Shown one piece after another: positions 1-9,811 of a stretch of DNA of 64,000 nt. The stretch is from Yinghuangia soli. GTDB taxonomy: Bacteria > Actinomycetota > Actinomycetes > Streptomycetales > Streptomycetaceae. The DNA lies in contig NZ_JAKFHA010000004.1 of NCBI RefSeq assembly GCF_021502675.1, positions 116,555-180,554 on the forward strand, given 5' to 3'. Every line of letters starts with the position of its first letter. Position 1 is the stretch's first letter. The notes below the pieces were generated by a model that worked only from the letters and a program-made list of their open reading frames with translations, ran no database searches and was not told the DNA's origin. The position numbers were made by a program, and so were the translations under genes.

Positions 1-601
1 CCGCGAACATGGCCATGCCTGCGGTCATGTCCGTCTCCAGCGCGCCCGGCGAGATGTCGAAGACGTACACGCCCTTCGCGGCCAGCGGACCGGCGATGGT
101 GTCGGTCAGCCGGAGCAGCGCGGTCTTGGACGTGCTGTACGCCGAGTAGTCCGGGAACGCCTCGACCGCGAACCCGCTGCTCACGTTGACGATGCGGCCG
201 CGGCCGCGGGCCACCATGCCGGGCAGTACCGCGCGGTCGACGTTCGCCGGGCCGCGCAGGTTGGTCTCGACGACGGCCCACCACTGGTCCTGGTCGGCCT
301 CCCAGAACGGGACCTCGGCGGCGTCGATGAGCCCGGCGTTGTTGAGCACCAGGTCGAGCGGGCCGAGCGCGGCCTCGGCCTCGGCGACCGCGGCGCGCAC
401 CGCCTCCGGGTCGGTGACGTCGGCGACCACCGGGACGCTCCGGGCGCCGCCCGCCGCCAATTCCTCGTGCAGCGCCCGCACCCCGTCCGGGCTGCGCCCG
501 AGCAGGGCGACGGCGATCCCCTCCGCGGCCAGCCGCCGCGCGGCGAGTCTGCCGATGCCGCGGGCTGCGCCGGTGACCAGGGCTGCGGACGTGGGGCTCA
601 T
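1..601 (-). CDS. SDR family NAD(P)-dependent oxidoreductase (partial, C-terminus off the window)
   Basis: The ATG is at 601 on the minus strand and the gene runs off the left edge, leaving about 200 residues. It shows the classical short-chain dehydrogenase features in order: the nucleotide-binding TGAARGIG near residue 10, the NNAG motif, a VSS strand with the catalytic Ser, and the YSTSK active-site Tyr/Lys pair, followed by the SPGALET stretch that normally follows the active site. The family oxidises or reduces alcohols and ketones with NAD(P); the substrate cannot be read from the sequence. It is divergent from the isocitrate dehydrogenase gene. Nothing points to a specific pathway. Confidence 0.9.
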   Translation of the reverse strand, partial: MSPTSAALVTGAARGIGRLAARRLAAEGIAVALLGRSPDGVRALHEELAAGGARSVPVVADVTDPEAVRAAVAEAEAALGPLDLVLNNAGLIDAAEVPFWEADQDQWWAVVETNLRGPANVDRAVLPGMVARGRGRIVNVSSGFAVEAFPDYSAYSTSKTALLRLTDTIAGPLAAKGVYVFDISPGALETDMTAGMAMFA

Positions 602-781
602 CAGGCGTGCTCCTCGGGGTCGCGCGGGCGGGGACCGGCGCGATCGTATCCGGGCCCTTCGGCCTGTTTCGTGCCGCCGCGCGCGGATTACGCGCCGCAT
701 TCCGGCCGGATCCGGGCCGTTTCGTGAGCAGGACCACACGTTGGGCGGTGGGTGCTGTCGAGACAGCGTCGTGCAGGAGAT

Positions 782-3050
<2,269 letters not shown>

Positions 3051-3112
3051 CGGCACACGGCAGGCGAACGGCCCTTCGCACCGGGCCGGTCCGCCCGCCC
3101 GACGTCCTGAGC

Positions 3113-3147
3113 TCCGCCCCGTCCGGTCTTGTGCCGGGCGGGGCGGA
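3113..3147 (+). terminator. Hairpin terminator after icd
   Basis: A 14-base stem, TCCGCCCCGTCCGG against CCGGGCGGGGCGGA with one mismatch, encloses a 7-base loop. It lies between convergent genes (icd and the DUF4436 gene) and has no T-tract, as is common in actinomycetes. Confidence 0.6.
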
Positions 3148-3161
3148 CGCCGTTCACGGCC

Positions 3162-3197
3162 GGTCCGGGGAACGGTCCGGGGAACGGTCCGGGGAGC
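3162..3197. repeat. 12-bp tandem repeat, three copies
   Basis: The unit GGTCCGGGGAAC occurs three times head to tail, the last copy with one change. It sits just downstream of the DUF4436 stop codon. The last copy plus the following GGACCG can form a short hairpin (CGGTCC/GGACCG), possibly the minus-strand terminator. Confidence 0.7.
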
Positions 3198-3206
3198 GGA
3201 CCGGGA

Positions 3207-4133
3207 TCAGGCGGCTTCGGCGGCGGGACGGTTCTCCACCGCGGCACCGACCAGCACGGCCGTGGTGAGGCAGGCGGCGATGACCGCCTCCGCCCACAGG
3301 AATGCCAAGTAGTCGAGCAGCGAACCCAGGGGCGGGTTGCCGGGCGCGGTGTTGCGGAACGCGGCGAGCGCGAACAGGGTGGCGGCCATCCAGCCCAGAG
3401 CCGGCCAGACCAGGCCGCGGCGCCCGGCGACCAGGATGCGGGTGGCGATCGCGACCGAGACGGCGAGCGCCCACATCGCGGCCATCATGAAGACCGCGAA
3501 GACCAGGACTGTCGTGGACCGGTCGACGCCCACGTCGAACAGTGCGGCGCCGTCCTCGGCCTGGGCGTCGACGTCGAGCGAGAAGAGCGCGTCGCTGTTG
3601 CCGAGCGTCATGTCGACCGGGACGGGCCTGCCGTCGGCCTGCGCACTGACCTCGATGCTCGTGCGGTAGTCGTCGAACGGATAGTCGGTCACCGAGCCGC
3701 CGGAGAGCGCGACCGCGAGGTCGGTGGTGGCGATCCGGGTGTGCGCGCGGTAGTTGAGGTCGCCGCGGACCTGCGGCGACGTCTGGAGGGCCAGGTCGAC
3801 GGCCGGGGCGAGGCCGCCGTCCTCGGCGAGCGCGCCGCGCGGGGTGACCAGGACGCGCAGGACCAGCTCGCGGGCTGCCGCGTCGACGCGCACGACGGTG
3901 GCGGTCACGTCGACCCGGTCGGCGTCCGCGCCGGCCGGGACCGCGCGGTACCGGGTGTCCAGGTCGGCCCGTTCGCCGAACTGCAGCCACACGCCCGTCG
4001 CAAGGACGGCGGCGACGACGGCCGCGACGGCCCCCGCGACGGCGATGCGGCGGCGCTTGCCCGGGCCGTGGCGCCGCCCTCCGTCCGGATCGCGGCCTTG
4101 CCCCCGAGCCGGATCCCGGCTTGGGTCCGTCAT
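3207..4133 (-). CDS. DUF4436 family membrane protein
   Basis: This 308-residue protein begins with a basic cytoplasmic stretch, then a membrane segment around residues 30-50, an extracytoplasmic domain of about 150 residues, and three hydrophobic segments near the C-terminus ([48 protein letters not shown]). The YPFDDYRTS motif in the outer domain is typical of DUF4436 proteins, whose function is unknown. Its ATG overlaps the stop of the upstream secreted deiminase by four bases (ATGA), so the two are translationally coupled and probably work in the same envelope process. No catalytic motif is visible. Confidence 0.8.
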   Translation of the reverse strand: MTDPSRDPARGQGRDPDGGRRHGPGKRRRIAVAGAVAAVVAAVLATGVWLQFGERADLDTRYRAVPAGADADRVDVTATVVRVDAAARELVLRVLVTPRGALAEDGGLAPAVDLALQTSPQVRGDLNYRAHTRIATTDLAVALSGGSVTDYPFDDYRTSIEVSAQADGRPVPVDMTLGNSDALFSLDVDAQAEDGAALFDVGVDRSTTVLVFAVFMMAAMWALAVSVAIATRILVAGRRGLVWPALGWMAATLFALAAFRNTAPGNPPLGSLLDYLAFLWAEAVIAACLTTAVLVGAAVENRPAAEAA

Positions 4134-5314
4134 GCCGGGGGAGTGCCCGGCTGGTCGTGCGTGGCGCAGTGGATGCCGCCGCCGCCCGCGGCCACGGCAT
4201 CGATCTGCACCGCGACGATCTCGCGGGTGGGGAAGTGGTCCTTCAGGATCTGCTGCGCCTTGTCGTCCGCGGCCTTGTCGCCGAAGCGCGGCAGGAACAC
4301 GGCCTTGTTGCCGACGAAGAAGTTCACGTAAGACGACACGAAGTCGTCGCCGCTCCCGGTCATCTCCTGCGGATCGGGCTGCGGCAGGTCGATGACCTGG
4401 ATCGGCTTGCCGCGGGCGTCGGTGGCGTCCTTCAGCACGCCGCGGGCCTGGTCGGCGGAGCGCGACCACGAGTCCGGGGGCTCGCCGGGGAAGGCCTTGT
4501 CGAGCAGGACGATGCCGGGGGCCACGAAGCGGACGAGTGAGTCGACGTGCGCGTCGGTGATGTCCTCGCCGCGCACGCCGTCGAACCAGATCACCTTGGC
4601 GACCCCGAGGACGCGCTTGAGCTCGTCCTCGATCTGCTGCCGGGTCCTGCCCGGATTGCGGTTGGGGTTGACCACCGAGCTCTCGGTGACCATGAGGGTG
4701 CCTTCGCCGTCGGTCTCGAACGAGCCGCCCTCGGCGACGATCCACGTCTGGTCGCGCGGGATCCCGTACTTCGCCGTCACCTCGCGGGCGACCAGGGCGT
4801 CGCGTTCGTGCGGCTGCTTGTTGCCCCAGCCGTTGAAGTTGAAGTCCACGCCGTGCACGACGCCGCCTTCGGTCACGAACACCGGGACGGTGTCGCGCGC
4901 CCACAGGTCGTCGACCGGGATCGGGACGACCTCGGCGGCCGAGCCGACCGCCTGCTTGGCGGCGTCGGCCTGCTCGGGCCGGGCCATCAGGACGACGGGT
5001 TCGGTGGCGCCGACCGCGCGGGCGATGCGCGCGATGTCCTCGCGTACCGCGGGCAGGTCGTCGCCCCAGATGCCGGCGGATGCGGGCCACGACATGAAGG
5101 TGCGGACGTGGCTGTCCCATTCGGCGTCGAACCGCCGGGCCGCGGCCGACGGGGAGGGGGCCGCCGCTCCGGTCGTCCCGCCCGACGCTGCGGGCGAGGC
5201 AGGCGCGGACGGCGCGGGGGAGTCCCCGGAACCGCCGGAGTCGGAACAGGCCGCGGAGCCGAGGGCGAGCGCCCCCAGGCCGGCCAGCGACTGCAGCGCC
5301 GTCCGGCGCGGCAT
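4130..5314 (-). CDS. Agmatine deiminase / peptidyl-arginine deiminase family lipoprotein (copy 1)
   Basis: This 394-residue member of the Porphyromonas-type PAD family (agmatine deiminases and PPAD) hydrolyses a guanidino group to a ureido group and ammonia. The N-terminus has a twin-arginine RRT, a hydrophobic core and a lipobox LGSAAC with Cys23, followed by a low-complexity Ser/Ala/Pro linker, so it should be exported and lipid-anchored. Catalytic-site motifs are all present: WARDT, AEGGSFETDGEGT, NRNPG, DAHVDS and GGGGIHC with nucleophile Cys383. ATG 5314 is preferred; an in-frame GTG lies 36 bases upstream. The substrate (agmatine, free arginine or peptidyl-arginine) cannot be decided by sequence. 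A promoter-operator lies upstream at 5613-5641. Confidence 0.85.
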   Translation of the reverse strand: MPRRTALQSLAGLGALALGSAACSDSGGSGDSPAPSAPASPAASGGTTGAAAPSPSAAARRFDAEWDSHVRTFMSWPASAGIWGDDLPAVREDIARIARAVGATEPVVLMARPEQADAAKQAVGSAAEVVPIPVDDLWARDTVPVFVTEGGVVHGVDFNFNGWGNKQPHERDALVAREVTAKYGIPRDQTWIVAEGGSFETDGEGTLMVTESSVVNPNRNPGRTRQQIEDELKRVLGVAKVIWFDGVRGEDITDAHVDSLVRFVAPGIVLLDKAFPGEPPDSWSRSADQARGVLKDATDARGKPIQVIDLPQPDPQEMTGSGDDFVSSYVNFFVGNKAVFLPRFGDKAADDKAQQILKDHFPTREIVAVQIDAVAAGGGGIHCATHDQPGTPPA

Positions 5315-5612
5315 CGGGGGAAAAGTCGAGGGGAAAGCGGCCACCGGCGACGACCCTCTCGCGCGAGGGCGGGGACGTCCCCGCCCCGATTGCTGCGGGC
5401 AAGGGCTCCACGCTACGGCCGCGCGGGGAAGAATGTCCGGTTTGTCGACCCTTGCGTTCGGGTGTGGCGCGCGGCGAACGGGTGATGCCGTGCGGCGCGC
5501 CCGGGATGCCGCGGGGTTGGGGTGGTGACGGTCCGGGGTGGTGCGGTCCGGGCCCGCGGCCGGTACGCCGGCCGGGGCGCAGGCCGCCGGCCCGGACCTC
5601 CCCGTGGCCGCC

Positions 5613-5641
5613 ACTCTGGCACGTACTGAAAATTCAGTCAA
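5613..5641 (-). promoter_or_regulatory. Promoter with TetR-type operator for copy 1 deiminase operon
   Basis: Read on the minus strand, TTGACT (5641-5636) and CAGAGT (5618-5613) are spaced by 17 bases. The inverted repeat ACTGA-AAAT-TCAGT (5625-5638) overlaps the -35 and spacer. The same arrangement, nearly base for base, occurs at 7034-7062. The operator also overlaps the stop codon of the tetR gene (5634-5636). The stretch 5315-5612 shows nothing else, so the transcript would have a leader of nearly 300 bases. Confidence 0.65.
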
Positions 5642-6236
5642 TTTTCTGGGCGGCAGAAACCGGCAGCGGGCCCAGCTCCCGCACGATCGCGCCGCGCAGC
5701 AGGTCGCGGGCCCGCGCCAGCGACACCGATCCGCTCAGCCACCGCTCGCTCAGGCCCTCGATCAGGGTGGTGAGGCGCTCCGCCGCGCCGAGCGCGTCCA
5801 CCTCCCGGCCCGCATCGCCGGTCTTCTGCGCGGCCAGGATCAGGTACGCGGCGTCGTCGACCCACTGCGCGGTGGCCTCGCGCAGTTGGCGGCCCAGGTC
5901 GGGGGTGAAGACCGCGGTGGCCCGGAACTCGCCCCATGCGGTGCTGTTCTCCATCACCTCGGGGTCGTCCTGGAGCTCGAAGAGCAGCATCTCCTCCAGG
6001 TAGCCGCGCGGATCGTCCAGCGGATCCCGCTCGGAGGTGGTGTAGCGCTCGGCGCGCTCGTTGATGAACTCCCAGGTCTGCTGCATGAGTCCGGCCCGGT
6101 CGCCGAAGTGGTAGTACACCAGGCCGACCGAGACGCCGGCCTCGGCGGCCAGCTCCTCGACGCGGAGGCCCCGCACGCCCCGGCGGGCGATGAGCCGCGC
6201 GGCGGCTTCCAGGATCAGCAATTGGCGGTTGGACAC
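5634..6236 (-). CDS. TetR/AcrR family transcriptional regulator (A)
   Basis: This 200-residue protein has an N-terminal helix-turn-helix (LRVEELAAEAGVSVGLVYYHF) typical of TetR repressors, followed by a divergent ligand-binding domain. The GTG at 6236 gives the usual short lead into the DNA-binding domain; the open frame extends 60 bases further upstream but without TetR-like sequence. It is divergent from a second, clearly related TetR gene: both share AARLIARRGVRGLRVEELAA, so they arose by duplication. Three identical-arm operators flank the pair, suggesting both regulate themselves and the deiminase operons. The ligand may be a guanidino compound or polyamine, which is inference from context. 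Confidence 0.9.
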   Translation of the reverse strand: MSNRQLLILEAAARLIARRGVRGLRVEELAAEAGVSVGLVYYHFGDRAGLMQQTWEFINERAERYTTSERDPLDDPRGYLEEMLLFELQDDPEVMENSTAWGEFRATAVFTPDLGRQLREATAQWVDDAAYLILAAQKTGDAGREVDALGAAERLTTLIEGLSERWLSGSVSLARARDLLRGAIVRELGPLPVSAAQKID

Positions 6237-6296
6237 GCTGGCACCCCACACGGGCCGGAGCCGGCCCCGGAACTCGAACGACGGACACAAAAACAA

Positions 6297-6310
6297 ACTG
6301 AAGTTTCAGT
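6297..6310. promoter_or_regulatory. TetR-type operator in the divergent tetR promoter region
   Basis: The 14-bp inverted repeat ACTGA-AGTT-TCAGT lies between the two divergent tetR genes. For the minus-strand gene the site overlaps a possible -35 GTGACT with a -10 TTGTGT 17 bases away, the same geometry as at the other two copies. It would allow autoregulation of both regulators. Confidence 0.6.
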
Positions 6311-6396
6311 CACGTTAGCGTGTGCGCACACTCCTTCGCCCCCGTCCGCGCCGCGACCGGCAGCGACCGCGCCCCGCGGCAGTAGAGTGGCGCTCC

Positions 6397-6975
6397 GTGG
6401 CCGATCGACGAACCGTGATCCTGGAAGCCGCCGCGCGGCTCATCGCCCGCCGCGGAGTGCGGGGCCTTCGCGTGGAGGAACTGGCGGCCGAAGCCGCGGT
6501 GTCCACCGGGCTGATCTACTACCACTTCAAGGACCGCAGCGGGATCCTCCGCGCGACCCTCGAATTCATCAGCGACCGGGCCGGCCGGTACACCGCCGAC
6601 CAGGTGGCCGAGGCCGCCCCCGCGGAACCGCGCAGCGTCCTCGAGGAGACGCTGCTGCTGGAGTTCCAGGAGACCGAGATGGTCCGGGAGAACAGCACCG
6701 CGTGGGGCGAGCTGCGGGCGAGTGCGATGTTCGACGACACGCTGCGGGCCGGCCTGGAGGACGCCACCCGGGTCTGGAACGGGGAGATCGCCGAGCTGAT
6801 CGCCGCGGTGCTCCCGGCCGTCCCGGGGGATCCGGCGTACGCGAGCGCGCAGCGCCTCACCGCCCTCGTCGAGGGCCTCAGCGGCCGCTGGCTGAGCGGC
6901 GGGATCACCGTCGAGGCGGCCCGCGACCTGATGCTGGACGCCGTCGACGTGGAGCTCGCGCGGCTGGCCCGCTGA
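6397..6975 (+). CDS. TetR/AcrR family transcriptional regulator (B)
   Basis: This 192-residue protein starts at GTG 6397 and contains the TetR helix-turn-helix (VEELAAEAAVSTGLIYYHF) with the same flanking sequence as regulator A. The C-terminal domain is also related (ENSTAWGE in both, plus similar SERWLSG / SGRWLSG ends), so the two proteins are paralogues. It may repress the downstream deiminase-transporter operon through the operator at 7037-7050. A hairpin terminator separates it from that operon, so it is transcribed independently. Whether A and B act as homodimers, as a heterodimer or on different ligands is not visible. Confidence 0.9.
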   Translation: MADRRTVILEAAARLIARRGVRGLRVEELAAEAAVSTGLIYYHFKDRSGILRATLEFISDRAGRYTADQVAEAAPAEPRSVLEETLLLEFQETEMVRENSTAWGELRASAMFDDTLRAGLEDATRVWNGEIAELIAAVLPAVPGDPAYASAQRLTALVEGLSGRWLSGGITVEAARDLMLDAVDVELARLAR

Positions 6976-6990
6976 CCCTTCCGGTCCCAC

Positions 6991-7020
6991 GACCCGCCGG
7001 CTCCGGTCGGCGGGTCCTTT
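6991..7020 (+). terminator. Terminator after tetR B
   Basis: A perfect 9-base stem (GACCCGCCG / CGGCGGGTC) with an 8-base loop is followed by CTTTGTT, a good intrinsic terminator for this GC range. Confidence 0.8.
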
Positions 7021-7033
7021 GTTCACCGAAGTA

Positions 7034-7062
7034 TTGACTGACTTTTCAGTCAGTGCCACAGT
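7034..7062 (+). promoter_or_regulatory. Promoter with TetR-type operator for the deiminase-transporter operon
   Basis: TTGACT (7034-7039) and CACAGT (7057-7062) are spaced by 17 bases. The operator here is the longest copy: TGACTGA-CTTT-TCAGTCA (7035-7052), an 18-bp inverted repeat between -35 and -10. About 30 bases match the promoter at 5613-5641 read on the other strand, so the two operons should respond together. A leader of roughly 190 bases precedes the first gene. Confidence 0.7.
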
Positions 7063-7260
7063 GTGGACACGCCGGACCGGCTCCGCGCCTCCGCCGCCCG
7101 CTCCCCGGGCGGCCGGAGAGCGGCCCGATCCGGCCGGCCGCGGGGGCCGTCGGCCGGAGCCGGGCCCGGCAAGGCCCGGCAGCGACGCCCGCAGCGCACA
7201 AGCCCTGCATCCCACCCGCCGCAACCCGGCGGAGCGAGCACCCGAGAGGGAGAGTCAGCC

Positions 7261-8433
7261 ATGTTCGGAACGCATCGCAACGGCCCCGTCCCGGCAGCCG
7301 GGGAGAACGGCACCGGCCCGTCCCGCCGCAGTGTGCTGGGCGCGACCGTGCTGGGCGCAGCCGGCCTCGCGGTCGGCACCCAGGCCGTCGCCACCGCAGC
7401 CGGGGCCGCCTCGCCGGCCGCGGCCGCGGGGACCTTCCGCGTCCCCTCCGACGACGTCGCCCACGTGCGCACCTGGATGGCCTGGCCGGCCAGCCGGTCG
7501 ATCTGGGGCAGCCTGCTCAACGGCATCCAGAACGACGTCGCACTGATCGCGCGGACCATCGCCCGCTTCGAGCCGGTGATCATGTGCGCGCCGGACGCCT
7601 CCAGCGCCTCGACCGCGCGCAGCAAGTGCGGATCGACCGTCACCGTCATCAGCTCGATCCCGGTCGACGACCTGTGGACCCGCGACACCGCCCCGGTGTT
7701 CCGCACCGACGGCCTGGGCAACCGGGACGCGATCGGCCTCGGCTTCAACGGGTGGGGCGACAAGCAGACGCACGCCAAGGACGCCCTGGTCGCCTCCCGG
7801 ATCGCGGCGTACACCCGGCTGCCGTTCTCCCGGACCGCGTTCGTCGGCGAGGGCGGCGCGATCGAGACCGACGGCGACGGCACGGTCATGGCCACCGAGA
7901 GCAGCCTGGTCAACCGGAACCGCAACCCGGGGAAGACCAAGGCGCAGATCGAGCAGGCCGTACTGGCCGCCTACGGCGCCACCAAGATGATCTGGGTGCC
8001 CGGCATCAAGGGGCAGGACATCACCGACGACCACATCGACGCCACCTCGCGGTTCATCCGCCCAGGCGTCGTCATGGTCCAGGTCCCGCCCGCGAACCGC
8101 ACCGACATCTGGGCGCAGGACGCCCGGCAGCAGCTGGCCATCCTGTCCGCGGCCACCGACGCCAAGGGCCGCCGGCTCCAGGTCATCCGGCTCGACGGCC
8201 CGGACACGGTCCGGTCCACCAACCCGGACTTCCTCGACTCGTACATCAACTTCCACGTCTGCAACGGCGCCGTGGTCATGTCGCAGTTCGGCGACCGCAC
8301 CAAGGACGCCGCCGCCCGGCAGGTCGTGGCCGCGGCGTTCCCGGGGCGCCAAGTCGTCCAGCTCGACGCCGACCGCCTCGGCGGCGGGGGCGGCGGAATC
8401 CACTGCGCCACCATGCAGGAGCCGGTGGCCTGA
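7261..8433 (+). CDS. Tat-exported agmatine/peptidyl-arginine deiminase family protein (copy 2)
   Basis: This 390-residue PAD-family enzyme has a twin-arginine signal (PSRRSVLGATVLGAAGLAVG) ending in an Ala-rich cleavage region without a lipobox Cys, so it is probably released outside the membrane. Family motifs are present: MAWPAS, LWTRDTAPVF, EGGAIETDGDGT, NRNPG, DDHIDA and GGGGIHC with Cys382 as nucleophile. The ATG at 7261 follows GAGAGGGAGA, a strong ribosome site; the open frame extends upstream but is not family-like. It is the first gene of an eight-gene operon ending with an oligopeptide-type importer. Likely product chemistry is guanidine to urea conversion; the exact substrate is unknown. 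Confidence 0.85.
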   Translation: MFGTHRNGPVPAAGENGTGPSRRSVLGATVLGAAGLAVGTQAVATAAGAASPAAAAGTFRVPSDDVAHVRTWMAWPASRSIWGSLLNGIQNDVALIARTIARFEPVIMCAPDASSASTARSKCGSTVTVISSIPVDDLWTRDTAPVFRTDGLGNRDAIGLGFNGWGDKQTHAKDALVASRIAAYTRLPFSRTAFVGEGGAIETDGDGTVMATESSLVNRNRNPGKTKAQIEQAVLAAYGATKMIWVPGIKGQDITDDHIDATSRFIRPGVVMVQVPPANRTDIWAQDARQQLAILSAATDAKGRRLQVIRLDGPDTVRSTNPDFLDSYINFHVCNGAVVMSQFGDRTKDAAARQVVAAAFPGRQVVQLDADRLGGGGGGIHCATMQEPVA

Positions 8434-8503
8434 CGCCCGCGGACACCCCGCACACCTCCGCCCTGCCGCACCGAATCGCACTACCCCGTCTCGGAGTTCA
8501 CTC

Positions 8504-9688
8504 GTGTTCGCTTCTTCTCTGTCCCGTCGCGCCGTGCTGCGCGGCCTGCTGGGTGCGGGGGCCGTCGCCCTCGGCGCCACCGCCTGCACCTCCGCGGACG
8601 CCAGCGGCGGCGGGTCCGAAAGCCCGGCCGGCACCCCCGGCACCGCCGCACCGCAGGGCGGTACGGCGCCGAGAAAGTTCGCGGCGGAATGGGAGCGCCA
8701 CGAGCGGACCGTCATGTCGTGGCCCGCGTCCACCGGTATCTGGGGCGCCGACCTGACCGCGGTGCGGGCGGACATCGCCCGGATCGCCCGCGCCATCGCC
8801 GAGTTCGAACCGGTCGTCCTCCTGGCCCGCCCCCGCCCGGAGGACGCCGCGCAGCGCGCCAGCGGGGCGGCGGTCGAGGTCGTCGCGCTCGACGTCGACG
8901 ACCTGTGGGCGCGCGACACCGTCGCGGTCTTCGTCGAGGAGGCCGGCCAGGTCGTCGGCGTCGACTTCAACTTCAACGGCTGGGGCAAGAAGCAGACCCA
9001 CGCCGCCGACGCCAAGGTCGCCGCGGCCGTGACCGCCCGCTACGGCCTGCGCCGCGACCAGGCGCAACTGGTCGCCGAGGGAGGCTCGTTCGAGACCGAC
9101 GGGGCCGGCACCCTGCTGCTCACCGAGAGCTCGCTGATCAACGACAACCGAAACCCGGGCAAGAGCAAGGCGGACATCGAGGCCGAGCTCAAGCGCGCCC
9201 TCGGGGTCACCGCGATCGTGTGGTGCGAGGGCGTCCGCGGTCAGGACATCACCGACGCGCACATCGACAGCCTGGTGCGCTTCACCGAACCCGGCGTCGT
9301 CCTGCTCGACACCCCGTTCCCCGGCACGCCCGCGGACTCGTGGTCGCGGTCCGCCGACCAGGCCCGCAAGGTCCTCGGCAGCGCCGTCGACGCACACGGC
9401 AAGAAGTTCGAGGTCGTCGACCTGCCGCAGCCCGACCCCGACGCGATCACCGGGCAGAGCGACGACTTCCTGTCCACCTACGCCAACTTCTACATCGCCA
9501 ACGACGGCGTGTTCATGCCCGAGTTCGGCGACCGCCGCGCGGACGACCGGGCGCGCGGCATCCTCGCCGAGCACTTCCCGGGCCGCGAGATCGTCCCCGT
9601 CCGCATCGACGCGGTCGCGAGCGGGGGCGGCGGCATCCACTGCGCCACGCACGACGTACCCGCGGCGCCCGGGCCCGGCGCGAAGTAG
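8504..9688 (+). CDS. Agmatine/peptidyl-arginine deiminase family lipoprotein (copy 3)
   Basis: This 394-residue paralogue is closest to copy 1 (both have WARDT, NFNGWGxKQ, RSADQAR and DLPQPDP). It starts at GTG 8504, has SRRAVLRGLLGAG as a Tat-like signal and a lipobox GATAC at Cys28, then a Ser/Gly/Ala linker, so it should be a membrane-anchored extracytoplasmic enzyme. Active-site motifs are complete: AEGGSFETDGAGT, NRNPG, DAHIDS and GGGGIHC with Cys380. It follows copy 2 by 70 bases in the same operon. Having copies 1 and 3 in separate operons under the same operator suggests duplication within the regulon. Confidence 0.85.
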   Translation: MFASSLSRRAVLRGLLGAGAVALGATACTSADASGGGSESPAGTPGTAAPQGGTAPRKFAAEWERHERTVMSWPASTGIWGADLTAVRADIARIARAIAEFEPVVLLARPRPEDAAQRASGAAVEVVALDVDDLWARDTVAVFVEEAGQVVGVDFNFNGWGKKQTHAADAKVAAAVTARYGLRRDQAQLVAEGGSFETDGAGTLLLTESSLINDNRNPGKSKADIEAELKRALGVTAIVWCEGVRGQDITDAHIDSLVRFTEPGVVLLDTPFPGTPADSWSRSADQARKVLGSAVDAHGKKFEVVDLPQPDPDAITGQSDDFLSTYANFYIANDGVFMPEFGDRRADDRARGILAEHFPGREIVPVRIDAVASGGGGIHCATHDVPAAPGPGAK

Positions 9689-9712
9689 CGCCGCGGGGGC
9701 GCCCGTCAGCCG

Positions 9713-9752
9713 TCCCGTACCGGCGCGTGCCGCTACATGCGCCGGTACGGGA
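9713..9752 (+). terminator. Strong intercistronic hairpin between deiminase copies 3 and 4
   Basis: A perfect 14-base stem (TCCCGTACCGGCGC / GCGCCGGTACGGGA) with a 12-base loop and no T-tract. It may attenuate transcription or protect the upstream mRNA, setting lower expression for the downstream cytoplasmic enzyme and transporter. Confidence 0.5.
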
Positions 9753-9811
9753 TGCCGGCCCCGCACCTCAGCTCCACGAACCAGCACCACCCGATCCGAA
9801 AGAGACACGAC

